Below, in pieces: positions 7,743 through 15,017 of a stretch of 51,777 bases of DNA. The stretch's first letter is position 1, and each line of letters starts with the position of its first letter. The stretch is from assembly GCA_000432835.1 (NCBI GenBank), contig FR890373.1:1-51777 (forward strand), in the 5' to 3' direction. The DNA is from Clostridium sp. CAG:417. Its GTDB lineage: Bacteria > Bacillota_I > Bacilli_A > RF39 > UBA660. Under the pieces are notes generated by a model that did no database searches, had not been told where the DNA came from, and saw only the letters and a program-made list of their open reading frames with translations. Both the position numbers and the translations under genes were made by a program.

Positions 7743-8546
7743 CTATTTACTATTAAGATACTTTATATCTGTTTCATTAAGTATTTTCATTTGAGATATT
7801 GCTATTTTATTAAGTCTAACAAGTCTTTCAGATTGATTTAATCCATCATTTATAAATACCGAATTAAGATTTTCTAAATTTGCTAAACATATTAATTCAT
7901 TTATAGTTGCATGATCTCTAATGTTACCATCTAGATTCTTATTTTTATTTCTCCATTCTTTAGCAGTCATACCAAATAGAGCCATATTTAAAACATCAGC
8001 TTCTTCAGCATATACATAATTAATTTGTTCTTTTGTTAACTCATTAGGTATTAAATTCTGTTTTATTGCATCAGTATGTATTCTGTAATTAATCTTTGAA
8101 AGTTCGCGTTTGGCATTCCAGCCGATCTGTTTTTGCTCTTCTGCTTTTAGTCTTTCAAACTCTTTAATTAAAAGCAATTTAAATTTTGGACTAATCCACA
8201 TACCAAATTCAAAAGCGATATCTTTATGGGCATAAGTTCCACCATATCTTCCTGCTTTTGACATTATACCAATTGCATTTGTTTTTTCTACCCACTCTTT
8301 AACACTAATTTTATAACTATTTAAACCTGCTTGACTTTTAATTATGGCGAATTCGCCATAATTAAAATTAGGATTATGAATTTCTTCCCAAATACCTAAA
8401 AATTCGATAGTATTTCTATTTCTCAACCAATCAGATACGAAGAAATCACCATCTTTAGATTTAAGCATATCTGTAATAGAAATATAATCTTCATCTTCTA
8501 TTTTAAAATAAGAAATTTTCTGATTTAAAACTTTTAATTCTGCCAT
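7743..8546 (-). CDS. KilA-N domain protein
   Basis: This 267-residue protein has a KilA-N DNA-binding domain in its first 150 residues: DEDYISITDMLKSK, then WLRNRNTIEFLGIWEE, and the typical AGRYGGTYAHKDIAFEFGMW and ISPKFKLLLIKEFERLK. Its C-terminal half is helical and contains FGMTAKEWR. KilA-N proteins are common in phages and integrated elements and probably bind DNA. The start is firm, with AGGAGG lying seven bases before the ATG. It is the first gene of the three-gene unit and has its own promoter at 8621-8649. Confidence 0.85.
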   Translation of the reverse strand: MAELKVLNQKISYFKIEDEDYISITDMLKSKDGDFFVSDWLRNRNTIEFLGIWEEIHNPNFNYGEFAIIKSQAGLNSYKISVKEWVEKTNAIGIMSKAGRYGGTYAHKDIAFEFGMWISPKFKLLLIKEFERLKAEEQKQIGWNAKRELSKINYRIHTDAIKQNLIPNELTKEQINYVYAEEADVLNMALFGMTAKEWRNKNKNLDGNIRDHATINELICLANLENLNSVFINDGLNQSERLVRLNKIAISQMKILNETDIKYLNSK

Positions 8547-8620
8547 TTTTTTAACCTCCTGTTTTAATTTTTATGTATTTTTTTAAAATTATGCACATTT
8601 CACATTTTATTTCTAATAGG

Positions 8621-8649
8621 ATTATACTATATTTAGACATTTTTTTCCA
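8621..8649 (-). promoter_or_regulatory. Promoter of the KilA-N operon
   Basis: On the minus strand TGGAAA, a 17-base spacer and TATAAT lie about 75 bases upstream of the ATG. The surrounding 80 bases resemble the promoter region upstream of the nucleoside hydrolase pseudogene (16868-16946). Confidence 0.45.
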
Positions 8650-8657
8650 TCCTTCCA

Positions 8658-8804
8658 TTGAAATTTAATAGGAATTCATATATAATATTTTTAGAAAGAG
8701 AACTTAGTTCGTAACCTGTATGTGATTCGCTCCAGTGACGAATCTGTTCAAACTTTTCGAACATTTGTGATAGATATCATCTCAATATGAGATGATTTCT
8801 TTTA
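8658..8804 (+). promoter_or_regulatory. Plus-strand promoter and structured leader (element L2)
   Basis: TTGAAA (8658-8663), a 17-base spacer and TATAAT (8681-8686) form a strong promoter. The transcript would hold three hairpins: GATTCG with CGAATC (8724-8744), TGTTC with GAACA (8745-8763), and a 9-bp stem at 8776-8796 followed by a T-rich run. Further on, ATCCTT and AAGGAT (near 8819-8836) form a hairpin over the AAAGGA ribosome site. It lies just upstream of the decayed MobV gene. It could be an attenuator or a small RNA. Confidence 0.45.
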
Positions 8805-8850
8805 TTTGTTAAAAGGTCATCCTTAAAAGAAAGGATAGTGTTTATAGTGA

Positions 8851-9549
8851 TTTAATATTTTAAAAACTAAACAAAAAGGTAGAAATAAAGATGTAAACGT
8901 TAAAGATATGGGAAACTATATTGAAATGAAAGAAGAATTGTCAAAAAATAAAGAACGATTAGAAATAGCAAATAAAAAATCACTACAACTAGATAATGAT
9001 TATAACGAAATTAAACAATTAATGAATAATTTAAAAACTACTTTTACTAATAAAGACAAATATGTTTTAAATAAAGATGATAAAGATAAATTTATTCAGC
9101 AGTTAGATTCAACTAATAGAGAATATAAAAAATGCAAAGGTTATCTATTACTCTTAATGATGTTGAAACTGAATTAAAAGGAAACAGGAAAAAAGTTAAA
9201 ATACTTACTGAAAATAATGATGCTTTAAACATTAAAGTTAAATCACTAGAAAAAAAGATAGATAAACAAGAAGATGAAATTAATGATCTTAAAGAGAAAA
9301 ATTCTAAATTACAAAACACTATTAATTTCTTTGAAAACTTATTTGATAGATTAGTTAAATTTATTAAGAATAAAATGTTTGGCAAAGAAAAAGAACGTGA
9401 AAATTATTGGAATTTTTCAAAAGATTTATATACTTCATAATATATTTAGCGATAAAACTATTGAATCAATTCAGGATGACTATATTTGAAATAAAGAAAA
9501 TGATAAAAATAAAAACAAAGGAAAAGATGATTACGAAATTGGTATGTAA
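8851..9549 (+). pseudogene. MobV (Mob/Pre) plasmid relaxase, C-terminal remnant
   Basis: Three frames join into the C-terminal part of a MobV-type relaxase. Frame 1 (8851-9177) has KGRNKDVNVKDMGNYIEM and a coiled coil. A +1 shift near 9132 continues with LSITLNDVETELKGNRKK to the stop at 9440. A second shift at 9439 gives NIFSDKTIESIQDDYI, a TGA at 9487-9489, then KGKDDYEIGM. The whole N-terminal catalytic domain with its metal-binding histidines is absent, so it cannot nick DNA. This is a scar of an integrated mobilisable plasmid or element. Confidence 0.65.
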
Positions 9550-9560
9550 TCATCTTTTTA
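9522..9560 (+). terminator. Terminator at the end of the MobV remnant
   Basis: AAAAGATGATTAC pairs with GTAATCATCTTTTT across an 11-base loop and overlaps the final codons of the remnant. The same hairpin can stop the minus-strand gene ending at 9564. Confidence 0.6.
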
Positions 9561-9563
9561 TCA

Positions 9564-10145
9564 TTATTTTCTTTTTAAAGTATATGGTTTACCCTTTACT
9601 TCAGTAAAGAAATCACTAGTTAAATCTTCACTTTCTTCTTGGTGAATATGTTCGTTTTCGTATGCTTGAATAATTGATTCATCATCAATATCAACTAGTA
9701 CAGTTCTTTGTGTTAGTTGTGGTTCTTCCTCTGGTGTAAAATATCTTACTCTGGCATTTGATTCATTGTAAAGTGTTGTTAAATTGTCGAAATGAACAAT
9801 CTTGTTTCTTTTTAAATTTTCAAATTTAGCACTTCCTATATCATAAACATCGTCGTCAATCATTGTTAAAATTGCTAAATGTCTAACTTGCGCTAAACCA
9901 AACATAACTTTCATTAAATCAGGTGCAAAATTCTTTAGCTGTTCATCTGTTTGAACTTTATTAATTAAATCTTCTACTTCTTCTTTATTATCACCATAAA
10001 TAGTTTTATCTTTTCTTATAATTTCTTCATACTCTTCATCACTTAAAAGTTTTTGTCTATTTTCAATTATTGCTAGATAGAATTCATTTAATTTTTTTGA
10101 TAAAAGAATTTGATCTAATTCCTCTTGTGAATACTTTTTATTCAT
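9564..10145 (-). CDS. Hypothetical protein, 193 aa (second gene of a pair)
   Basis: I do not recognise this protein. It is soluble and acidic, mostly helical in the first 110 residues (QEELDQILLSKKLNEFYLAI), with a more beta-rich end (QRTVLVDIDDESIIQAYENE). It follows the 202-residue gene by four bases and ends at a terminator shared with the MobV remnant, so the two form a two-gene operon. Nothing in the sequence indicates an enzyme. A two-component accessory system is possible but is only an inference from the packing. Confidence 0.6.
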   Translation of the reverse strand: MNKKYSQEELDQILLSKKLNEFYLAIIENRQKLLSDEEYEEIIRKDKTIYGDNKEEVEDLINKVQTDEQLKNFAPDLMKVMFGLAQVRHLAILTMIDDDVYDIGSAKFENLKRNKIVHFDNLTTLYNESNARVRYFTPEEEPQLTQRTVLVDIDDESIIQAYENEHIHQEESEDLTSDFFTEVKGKPYTLKRK

Positions 10146-10149
10146 AGCA

Positions 10150-10758
10150 TTATACCTCTCTCTTTATTTTCTTTAATTGATGTCCTTTTTCACTTTCAAT
10201 TTCTTTTTTAGGACTATAACTAATTGCAAATCTAGTAGCTGTGTCATCTCTATACATAGCAGGTACAAATCTATCTACAGTAGTATCTATTTCATATTTA
10301 ACATCATTTTTTTCAAACTCTTCTAATAATTTTGCTAAACTTAAATATAAGTAACCATAGTTATAAATTGTTTCTGATTGAGCAAAACCAACAAAAAATT
10401 CTCTTTGTTCAATACTCTTTACATATCTATATACTGCAACTATTCTTTCCTTATTTTTCATTATAAAATCGATTGGACTACCCATATCATTTGGTAAATC
10501 GGTAAAATCTCCACAAAAAACTAAATTAAATTTTAAATGATTTTTTTCTTCTTTATTATTATAATTAGCATTTGAAATCAAATTAACAATCTCTTTTTCA
10601 GCAAATTTTTTGGTATTTTCATCCATATTTTCATATAATTCCAACGCTTCATAACTTCCAACTAATGTTGCTCCACCTTTAATAATTTTAGGTGATATAA
10701 ATAAATAATTCTTTTCTTTACTTTCTTCTATAAATTTTGCTTTTTCTTCTAAAGTCAT
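10150..10758 (-). CDS. Hypothetical protein, 202 aa (first gene of a pair)
   Basis: This is a soluble mixed alpha/beta protein with no recognised family. Distinctive stretches are YLFISPKIIKGGATLVGSYE, FNLVFCGDFTDLPNDMGSP and VDRFVPAMYRDDTATRFAIS. The start is firm: GGGGAGGT precedes the ATG, and an extended -10 (TGTTATACT, 10783-10791) lies about 25 bases further up. This gene and the 193-residue gene behind it therefore form their own transcription unit, separate from the membrane protein at 10807. Confidence 0.6.
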   Translation of the reverse strand: MTLEEKAKFIEESKEKNYLFISPKIIKGGATLVGSYEALELYENMDENTKKFAEKEIVNLISNANYNNKEEKNHLKFNLVFCGDFTDLPNDMGSPIDFIMKNKERIVAVYRYVKSIEQREFFVGFAQSETIYNYGYLYLSLAKLLEEFEKNDVKYEIDTTVDRFVPAMYRDDTATRFAISYSPKKEIESEKGHQLKKIKREV

Positions 10759-10782
10759 ACAAACCTCCCCAAAACTAATGCT

Positions 10783-10791
10783 AGTATAACA
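10783..10791 (-). promoter_or_regulatory. Extended -10 promoter of the 10150-9564 pair
   Basis: TGTTATACT on the minus strand lies 25 bases from the start codon, and AGGAGG-like sequence lies between. It indicates transcription independent of the upstream gene. Confidence 0.45.
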
Positions 10792-10806
10792 TATTTTAAA
10801 TCATTT

Positions 10807-11628
10807 TCAAACCGATGTTAATGTTTTAATTAAAGATTCATATTCATTACTGCTATCAGTTTTTATTAATCCAGTATCAGCTTTTGTAAATAATAATGAT
10901 AAAATTATATTTCCTAGTTTTTCGTCTAAATTACCCGAATTTACTAATGATAGATAAAAGTAAGTAAGCACATATTTTTGTCTATATTCTTCACTTAAAT
11001 GTTTTGAAGACATCATTATCTTAATGAAGATTCTAATTACATATATTATTAAACAAATCATAGATAAAATAATAATACTGCTATATACAGGCATTTCTGT
11101 ACTAAATAAATTTACTGTAATAACCTTTGTACCAAATTCTATTTTTGGACTTAATATAAAACCTAATGAGACTAATAATATAGCTGAAACTGTAACTATT
11201 GCAATAGCCCAATGAATTGTTTTCTTTTTATATTCATTAGATTTTTCTAGCATAAATTTAGATGGTTCTTCTACCTTTAATTTTTCAGAATATGTTTTTT
11301 CAAGATTAGATAAATTCTTTCTACTATTATTCATAAAATCATTGTACTCTTCATCAAATTTTGTAAACCAATTATCAAATTTTTCCTTTTCTTCATTTTT
11401 GAAGGCGATATAATTATCTTTTTCATCTTTCATAAAATTAATATAATCATATTTTGAACTAATTATTTCATTTATTGATTCATTAATATTATTTTCCATA
11501 GTTCTATATAAATTAGATGAAGTATTATTTCTTTTAAATCTACTCAAACTATGATGATTTGTCTTAAATAAAATATATAATTTATTATAATTTCTATTAG
11601 TGGAATCTTCATAATATGGAATAAACAC
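10807..11628 (-). CDS. DUF6161-like coiled-coil membrane protein fused to a kinase tail
   Basis: The 273-residue frame starts with GTG at 11628, but its first 30 residues (FIPYYEDSTNRNYNKLYILF) are the C-terminus of the broken kinase upstream. The true membrane protein begins about the Met at residue 44 (11499). It has a coiled coil (45-125) and two transmembrane helices (about 138-160 and 180-205). A C-terminal helical domain (SSKHLSEEYRQKYVLTYFYL) resembles DUF6161. Homologues are longer at the N-terminus, so this one is probably truncated and welded to the kinase remnant. The role is unknown. Confidence 0.5.
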   Translation of the reverse strand: MFIPYYEDSTNRNYNKLYILFKTNHHSLSRFKRNNTSSNLYRTMENNINESINEIISSKYDYINFMKDEKDNYIAFKNEEKEKFDNWFTKFDEEYNDFMNNSRKNLSNLEKTYSEKLKVEEPSKFMLEKSNEYKKKTIHWAIAIVTVSAILLVSLGFILSPKIEFGTKVITVNLFSTEMPVYSSIIILSMICLIIYVIRIFIKIMMSSKHLSEEYRQKYVLTYFYLSLVNSGNLDEKLGNIILSLLFTKADTGLIKTDSSNEYESLIKTLTSV

Positions 11629-11691
11629 TTGTTTTAATCTTCTAATAAAATTTTCATTATTACCACGAGCAATACATCTTCTTTCTACTTC

Positions 11692-12000
11692 TTACCAGTT
11701 ATTAATATTGGGGTAAGCAATAGAATATTTAATATTATGTTTATCAAAATAGTCAAAGTGTTCTGGCTTTAATTGAACTAGAACAACATCATATTTTTTT
11801 ACTGCTTCATTAATAGCATCATAATAGTTTTGAGGCCTCAAAGGATTTAATTCTCTTTTTGTACCTTTTTGTTTTTCAACAGGTATATCATTTTTCATTA
11901 TATTTTTATATGGACTTGATTCTAAATCTTTGATGTTATTATATTTTTTACCTAATATACTTTTACCACAAGTAGCAAATCCAGCGATTATAATTCCCAT
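11692..12000 (-). pseudogene. P-loop nucleoside/adenylate-kinase-like protein broken by one in-frame TAA
   Basis: The frame opens MGIIIAGFATCGKSILGKKY, a P-loop (GFATCGKS), followed by DLESSPYK, typical of the small adenylate-kinase-like proteins found in phages and gut genomes. It stops at TAA 11692-11694. The same frame resumes at the very next codon with EVERRCIARGNNENFIRRL and runs through YYEDS into the frame at 10807-11628. That is exactly the missing lid and C-terminus. One nonsense codon therefore separates the two halves. The start has AGGTGT upstream and overlaps the HAD gene by 38 bases. Confidence 0.6.
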
Positions 12001-12502
12001 TTAATATACACCTCATTTCATTAACATTAATTACATTTATACCATTACTTTTTAAAAAATTTACTGTATCTTCCAAATCTTCTATATATAATACTTCATC
12101 TAAATTACATTTATTTAACTTTGATATAATCTTTATACCATCAAGTTTTAATTCTTGTGTTCCTGCTGATATTAGTTCAATATCAGCACCATATTGTGTA
12201 TTAATAAAATCTTGTTTTGCTTTAAAATGAAATGAAAATTTCATTCCTGATAAACAATACATTTTAATATTTTTGTTTCTTAATTCTTGAATTAATTTAT
12301 ATAAAGCTTCAGATCTATCACATGGTTCAATATCTATATAAAAATTACTAGGATTTTGATAAGCATTTGCATAATAGTTTAATCTTTTATCTACATTTTC
12401 ATTACGATGCTTAACAAAATCTTTATCTCTATGAACTGCTAGTGTTCCATCATAATCAAATATAACAACTTTTATATTATCTAAATTTAAATTACTTATC
12501 AC
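11963..12502 (-). CDS. HAD-superfamily phosphatase-like protein
   Basis: This 179-residue protein has HAD motif I as VIFDYDGTLAVH, a motif II Ser in YCLSGMKFSF, a Lys-containing helix (FKAKQDFI), and a motif IV acidic pair in LYIEDLEDTVNF. It has no large cap domain. The GTG start at 12502 has AGGTGA seven bases upstream and an extended -10 at 12529-12537. It overlaps the kinase by 38 bases, so the phosphatase and kinase were translationally coupled. This is reminiscent of phage polynucleotide or nucleotide end-repair pairs, which is an inference only. The C-terminal 13 residues may be run-on after a frameshift. Confidence 0.7.
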   Translation of the reverse strand: MISNLNLDNIKVVIFDYDGTLAVHRDKDFVKHRNENVDKRLNYYANAYQNPSNFYIDIEPCDRSEALYKLIQELRNKNIKMYCLSGMKFSFHFKAKQDFINTQYGADIELISAGTQELKLDGIKIISKLNKCNLDEVLYIEDLEDTVNFLKSNGINVINVNEMRCILNGNYNRWICYLW

Positions 12503-12528
12503 TATTCTATCACCTCAAATCTATTAAA

Positions 12529-12537
12529 ATTATAACA
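12529..12537 (-). promoter_or_regulatory. Extended -10 promoter of the HAD/kinase unit
   Basis: TGTTATAAT on the minus strand lies about 27 bases upstream of the GTG start. It is the same extended -10 form as at the other single-gene units here. Confidence 0.5.
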
Positions 12538-12575
12538 TTATTCAATATTTTATTGAACAAATTCACTAAAAAATA

Positions 12576-12711
12576 TTGAAATATTAATTTATGGTATATT
12601 ATTAGTAGTGAGTGATATTTATCACATCATAGCAAAAATGTTGTAGATATCTACGACACTTTCCCAATCGAAATGATTACTCACACCACACTTTTATGTG
12701 AGTTTTATTTT
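12576..12711 (+). promoter_or_regulatory. Structured leader with mutually exclusive stems (element L3)
   Basis: An extended -10 (TGGTATATT, 12592-12600) precedes a leader whose 5' end GTGAGT (12608-12613) can pair with ACTCAC (12679-12684). The same ACTCACA instead forms a terminator with TGTGAGT (12697-12703) followed by TTTATTTTTA. Internal perfect hairpins are GTGATA with TATCAC and the palindrome GTAGATATCTAC. Competing antiterminator and terminator stems are the hallmark of a riboswitch or attenuator. No known ligand class is recognised, and no intact gene follows. Confidence 0.5.
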
Positions 12712-13054
12712 TATAGAACATTCTCAATTGTTGATATGAGATTTCTCATATATGAAAGAAAGATTAACAAATGAAAACAACCTACTTATTTATAAACATT
12801 AGTAGGTTTTATATATTATTTTTATTTACTAAATATTACTTACGTTTTAAACACCAAATTAGTAAAATTAATCTTAAAAACATTCCTGTTCCTGCTATAT
12901 TCCCTTTGTATGATAGTTTTTTAGATATAATCAAAAGATGAAATTGAATATCTTGGTAATGAGGTGATTACTGAAATAATAACTATAAAGAATGTTATTG
13001 TAATTGATGTTTTTTTAAATTCTGTAATATTACCAAACATTTCTTTTTCAGAAC
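12712..13054. other. Gene-poor stretch with decayed plus-strand frames
   Basis: After leader L3 there is an inverted repeat (ATATGAGA and TCTCATAT near 12732-12750). Next comes a GAAAGAAAG ribosome-like site and a 56-codon frame at 12771-12941 beginning MKTTYLFINI, of doubtful reality. A terminator-like hairpin CCTACT/AGTAGG lies near 12780-12812. From 12931 to 13062 another frame, SKDEIEYLGNEVITEI to SFSEPN, reads like the C-terminus of an unidentified protein. I regard this stretch as the debris of genes once controlled by L3. Confidence 0.3.
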
Positions 13055-14110
13055 CTAATTAATAAATATATTATTTTTTTCTATACAATTAAGATGTTCG
13101 GAATCTTCAAGTAAATTTATTTTATTATCAATGAATGTATTACCTGTTAAAACTATGTTTTTACACTCTTTAGAATTATTATTTATAATTTTATCTTCAT
13201 TTCCAATGCAAAATGCAGCTTTCTTAGAACTTTTTATAATATTACCATTAAACATTATATTTCTAGCCCCATAATCTACATATAATCCGCCATTATTGTT
13301 ATATATATTATTAGTTGAAACTAAAACTGTGTCTCCTCCGCGGATACCAATAGCATAATGTCTACAATCTCTAACTATGTTATTAGAAATTATTTGACCT
13401 TTAGGAAAGTTTTCTTTATTATGAAAGATCCCCTGATCTTCTAGAAATATTCCAAAATGTCCACAGGATACACAGATACAATTTCTAATAACATAATTTT
13501 CGTTTTCCCACAAACCAGTTCCTATTCCAATTCCAGCGCCTCCATTGCCACCATAATTCCAAGACCTTCCTCCTTCATAAATATACACTGAATCAATAAC
13601 AACATTATCTAACATGTCTATTCCTAAAGCTGTTGAAGGAGTTGAAATAAGTCGCAAATCTCTAAAAACACAATCTCTAATCCCACTATAATAAAATGCT
13701 TTACCTCTATGTGTATATTGATTTAAACTTGCCTCAGACATATCGATTGTAAAATTTTTAGCATTTGCAGAATGTAATATTTCTTTTGAAAATTCACTAT
13801 TGTGGCAAAACAAAGCTGATCCTTTTTCTGTGTTTCCAATAACTTTTAAAACAGTATCTGCTAAAGATTCACCAACTAGAGATACATTAGATTTCATTTC
13901 ACAAATTGCTGTTATATTTTTAGTCATATCCCATGAACTTTTGGCAGAATCAAAAATATAAACTCCTATAGGAATAAATATGACTCCTCCCCCATTGTTA
14001 TGTACCAAATTTATAAGTGTTTGTAACTCTTTTGAATTATCTTTATTTTTTGGATTTAATCCATAATCTATTGCATTATATATCTTTTTATTTTCTTCTA
14101 ATTTATTCAT
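13055..14110 (-). CDS. Right-handed beta-helix protein (pectate-lyase-3-like)
   Basis: This 351-residue protein has the N-terminal signature of the pectate-lyase-3/glycosyl-hydrolase-28-like fold: NAIDYGLNPKNKDNSKELQ, then GGGVIFIPIGVYIF. Repeated Asn-rich coils follow (NNIVRDCRHYAIGIRGG, GNIIKSSKKAAF), each one turn of the helix. It has no signal peptide or lipoprotein Cys, so it acts inside the cell, is exported another way, or is a phage-type fibre. Its ATG overlaps the stop of a 26-codon frame upstream. The substrate is unknown. A catalytic triad cannot be assigned by eye. Confidence 0.75.
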   Translation of the reverse strand: MNKLEENKKIYNAIDYGLNPKNKDNSKELQTLINLVHNNGGGVIFIPIGVYIFDSAKSSWDMTKNITAICEMKSNVSLVGESLADTVLKVIGNTEKGSALFCHNSEFSKEILHSANAKNFTIDMSEASLNQYTHRGKAFYYSGIRDCVFRDLRLISTPSTALGIDMLDNVVIDSVYIYEGGRSWNYGGNGGAGIGIGTGLWENENYVIRNCICVSCGHFGIFLEDQGIFHNKENFPKGQIISNNIVRDCRHYAIGIRGGDTVLVSTNNIYNNNGGLYVDYGARNIMFNGNIIKSSKKAAFCIGNEDKIINNNSKECKNIVLTGNTFIDNKINLLEDSEHLNCIEKNNIFIN

Positions 14111-14183
14111 TTATTTCTCCTTTTTCAAACTTGCCACTTGGAGGAGCATATACATGTCCCCATTTTTTAGCAAACTTAATCAT
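14103..14183 (-). CDS. 26-residue open frame overlapping the beta-helix gene start
   Basis: The ATG at 14183 opens MIKFAKKWGHVYAPPSGKFE and stops at TAA 14103-14105, overlapping the next gene's ATG by eight bases. It has no strong ribosome site. Its Trp/Pro/Gly content is not random-looking. It may be a translated coupling peptide or the surviving end of a lost gene. Confidence 0.25.
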   Translation of the reverse strand: MIKFAKKWGHVYAPPSGKFEKGEINE

Positions 14184-14202
14184 TAAAATTTTATTATCTT
14201 TT

Positions 14203-14583
14203 TTAATAACAAGCAGTTGAATTAAGATGAGCAACTCTATGTTTTTTAATAGAAAAAATTACACAGCCATTTTCTTCTGATTCTTCTTTAGTATAATAAC
14301 CACCTTCATAAGTATCTTGAACAACAGCTTCAACACTTTCATATCTATCTTTGAAATCTTCATCATAATATTTAGAATAGCAATCAAACCAATTATCAAA
14401 TGTTTCTATTTTCTTAACATCAACAACAAATTCTTCATCTAAATTAGGAAGTTTTAAAAATCTAATAGTATCTTCAACTCTTACTAATTTTCTTTTTTCA
14501 TCATTAAGTCTATATTCTCTCTTTTTCTTGCCAGATTTTACATCCTCAAAACTAGACTCATAAAGCTTCATTATATGCTCCAT
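14203..14583 (-). CDS. ASCH-domain protein
   Basis: This 126-residue protein has the ASCH/PUA-like architecture, a small beta-barrel proposed to bind RNA. MEHIMKLYESSFEDVKSGKK is the usual start, where the substrate-strand Lys and Arg (KKKREYRL) follow. Next come RVEDTIRFLKLP and the conserved TYEGGYYTKEE region. The start is set at the ATG at 14583 because GGAGGTG lies a few bases upstream and an extended -10 (14605-14613) precedes that. The 16 extra upstream codons contain the promoter. It is a single-gene unit. Confidence 0.75.
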   Translation of the reverse strand: MEHIMKLYESSFEDVKSGKKKREYRLNDEKRKLVRVEDTIRFLKLPNLDEEFVVDVKKIETFDNWFDCYSKYYDEDFKDRYESVEAVVQDTYEGGYYTKEESEENGCVIFSIKKHRVAHLNSTACY

Positions 14584-14604
14584 AGAACACCTCCAATTAA
14601 TAAA

Positions 14605-14613
14605 ATTATACCA
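14605..14613 (-). promoter_or_regulatory. Extended -10 promoter of the ASCH gene
   Basis: TGGTATAAT on the minus strand lies 22 bases upstream of the ATG, inside the in-frame ORF extension, and so it argues for the shorter protein. Confidence 0.55.
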
Positions 14614-14640
14614 TAATTCACCAATCTTCAAATATAGTTG

Positions 14641-14798
14641 TTGATTTTCCTGGATTTTGTCATATAATCTATTTAATGAGTGAGGAATATTTTTTAGATT
14701 TTAGGTTTAAACCCCTATTATCATCTGCTACATAAGATAAAATCGTCGCACCAATGTGATGTTAATGATTAAGTCAACTAGTAATAGTTGATTTTTTT
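14641..14798 (+). promoter_or_regulatory. Plus-strand promoter and leader with terminator (element L4)
   Basis: TTGATT (14641-14646), 16 bases and TATAAT (14663-14668) precede a leader of about 120 bases. It holds a TAGGTTTAAACC hairpin near 14702. A terminator pairs TCAACTA with TAGTTGA (14774-14791) and is followed by seven T residues. GAAAGG and a 15-codon frame (ATG 14831) follow. The terminator is nearly the same as that of element L1, and the AATGATTA just before it also occurs in L3. The ligand or function is unknown. Confidence 0.45.
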
Positions 14799-15017
14799 GT
14801 GCGTTATTTCAAAGAAAGGTATGATGTGTTATGGTTAAAAATTTTTTTGATTCAATATTAATATTTATTTCAAAGTGAAACTAGGCATATTACACAGACG
14901 CGCAGATCAAACTTTTGAAATATTACTATTTAATCATCTATAATTAATTTAGTACTCTAACAACTAAAGTAGAAAAAAATTCTCATTACTACTTAAAAAT
15001 ATTATATCACATTTATC

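Noticed and set aside
9439..9549. TGA read as Trp, as in Mycoplasma relatives
   Set aside because: TGA ends intact genes (37668 and 41614), and the region with the internal TGA is already frameshifted.
12771..12941. Real small membrane protein gene
   Set aside because: Only a weak ribosome site is present, a terminator-like hairpin lies inside the frame, and the tail is not protein-like.
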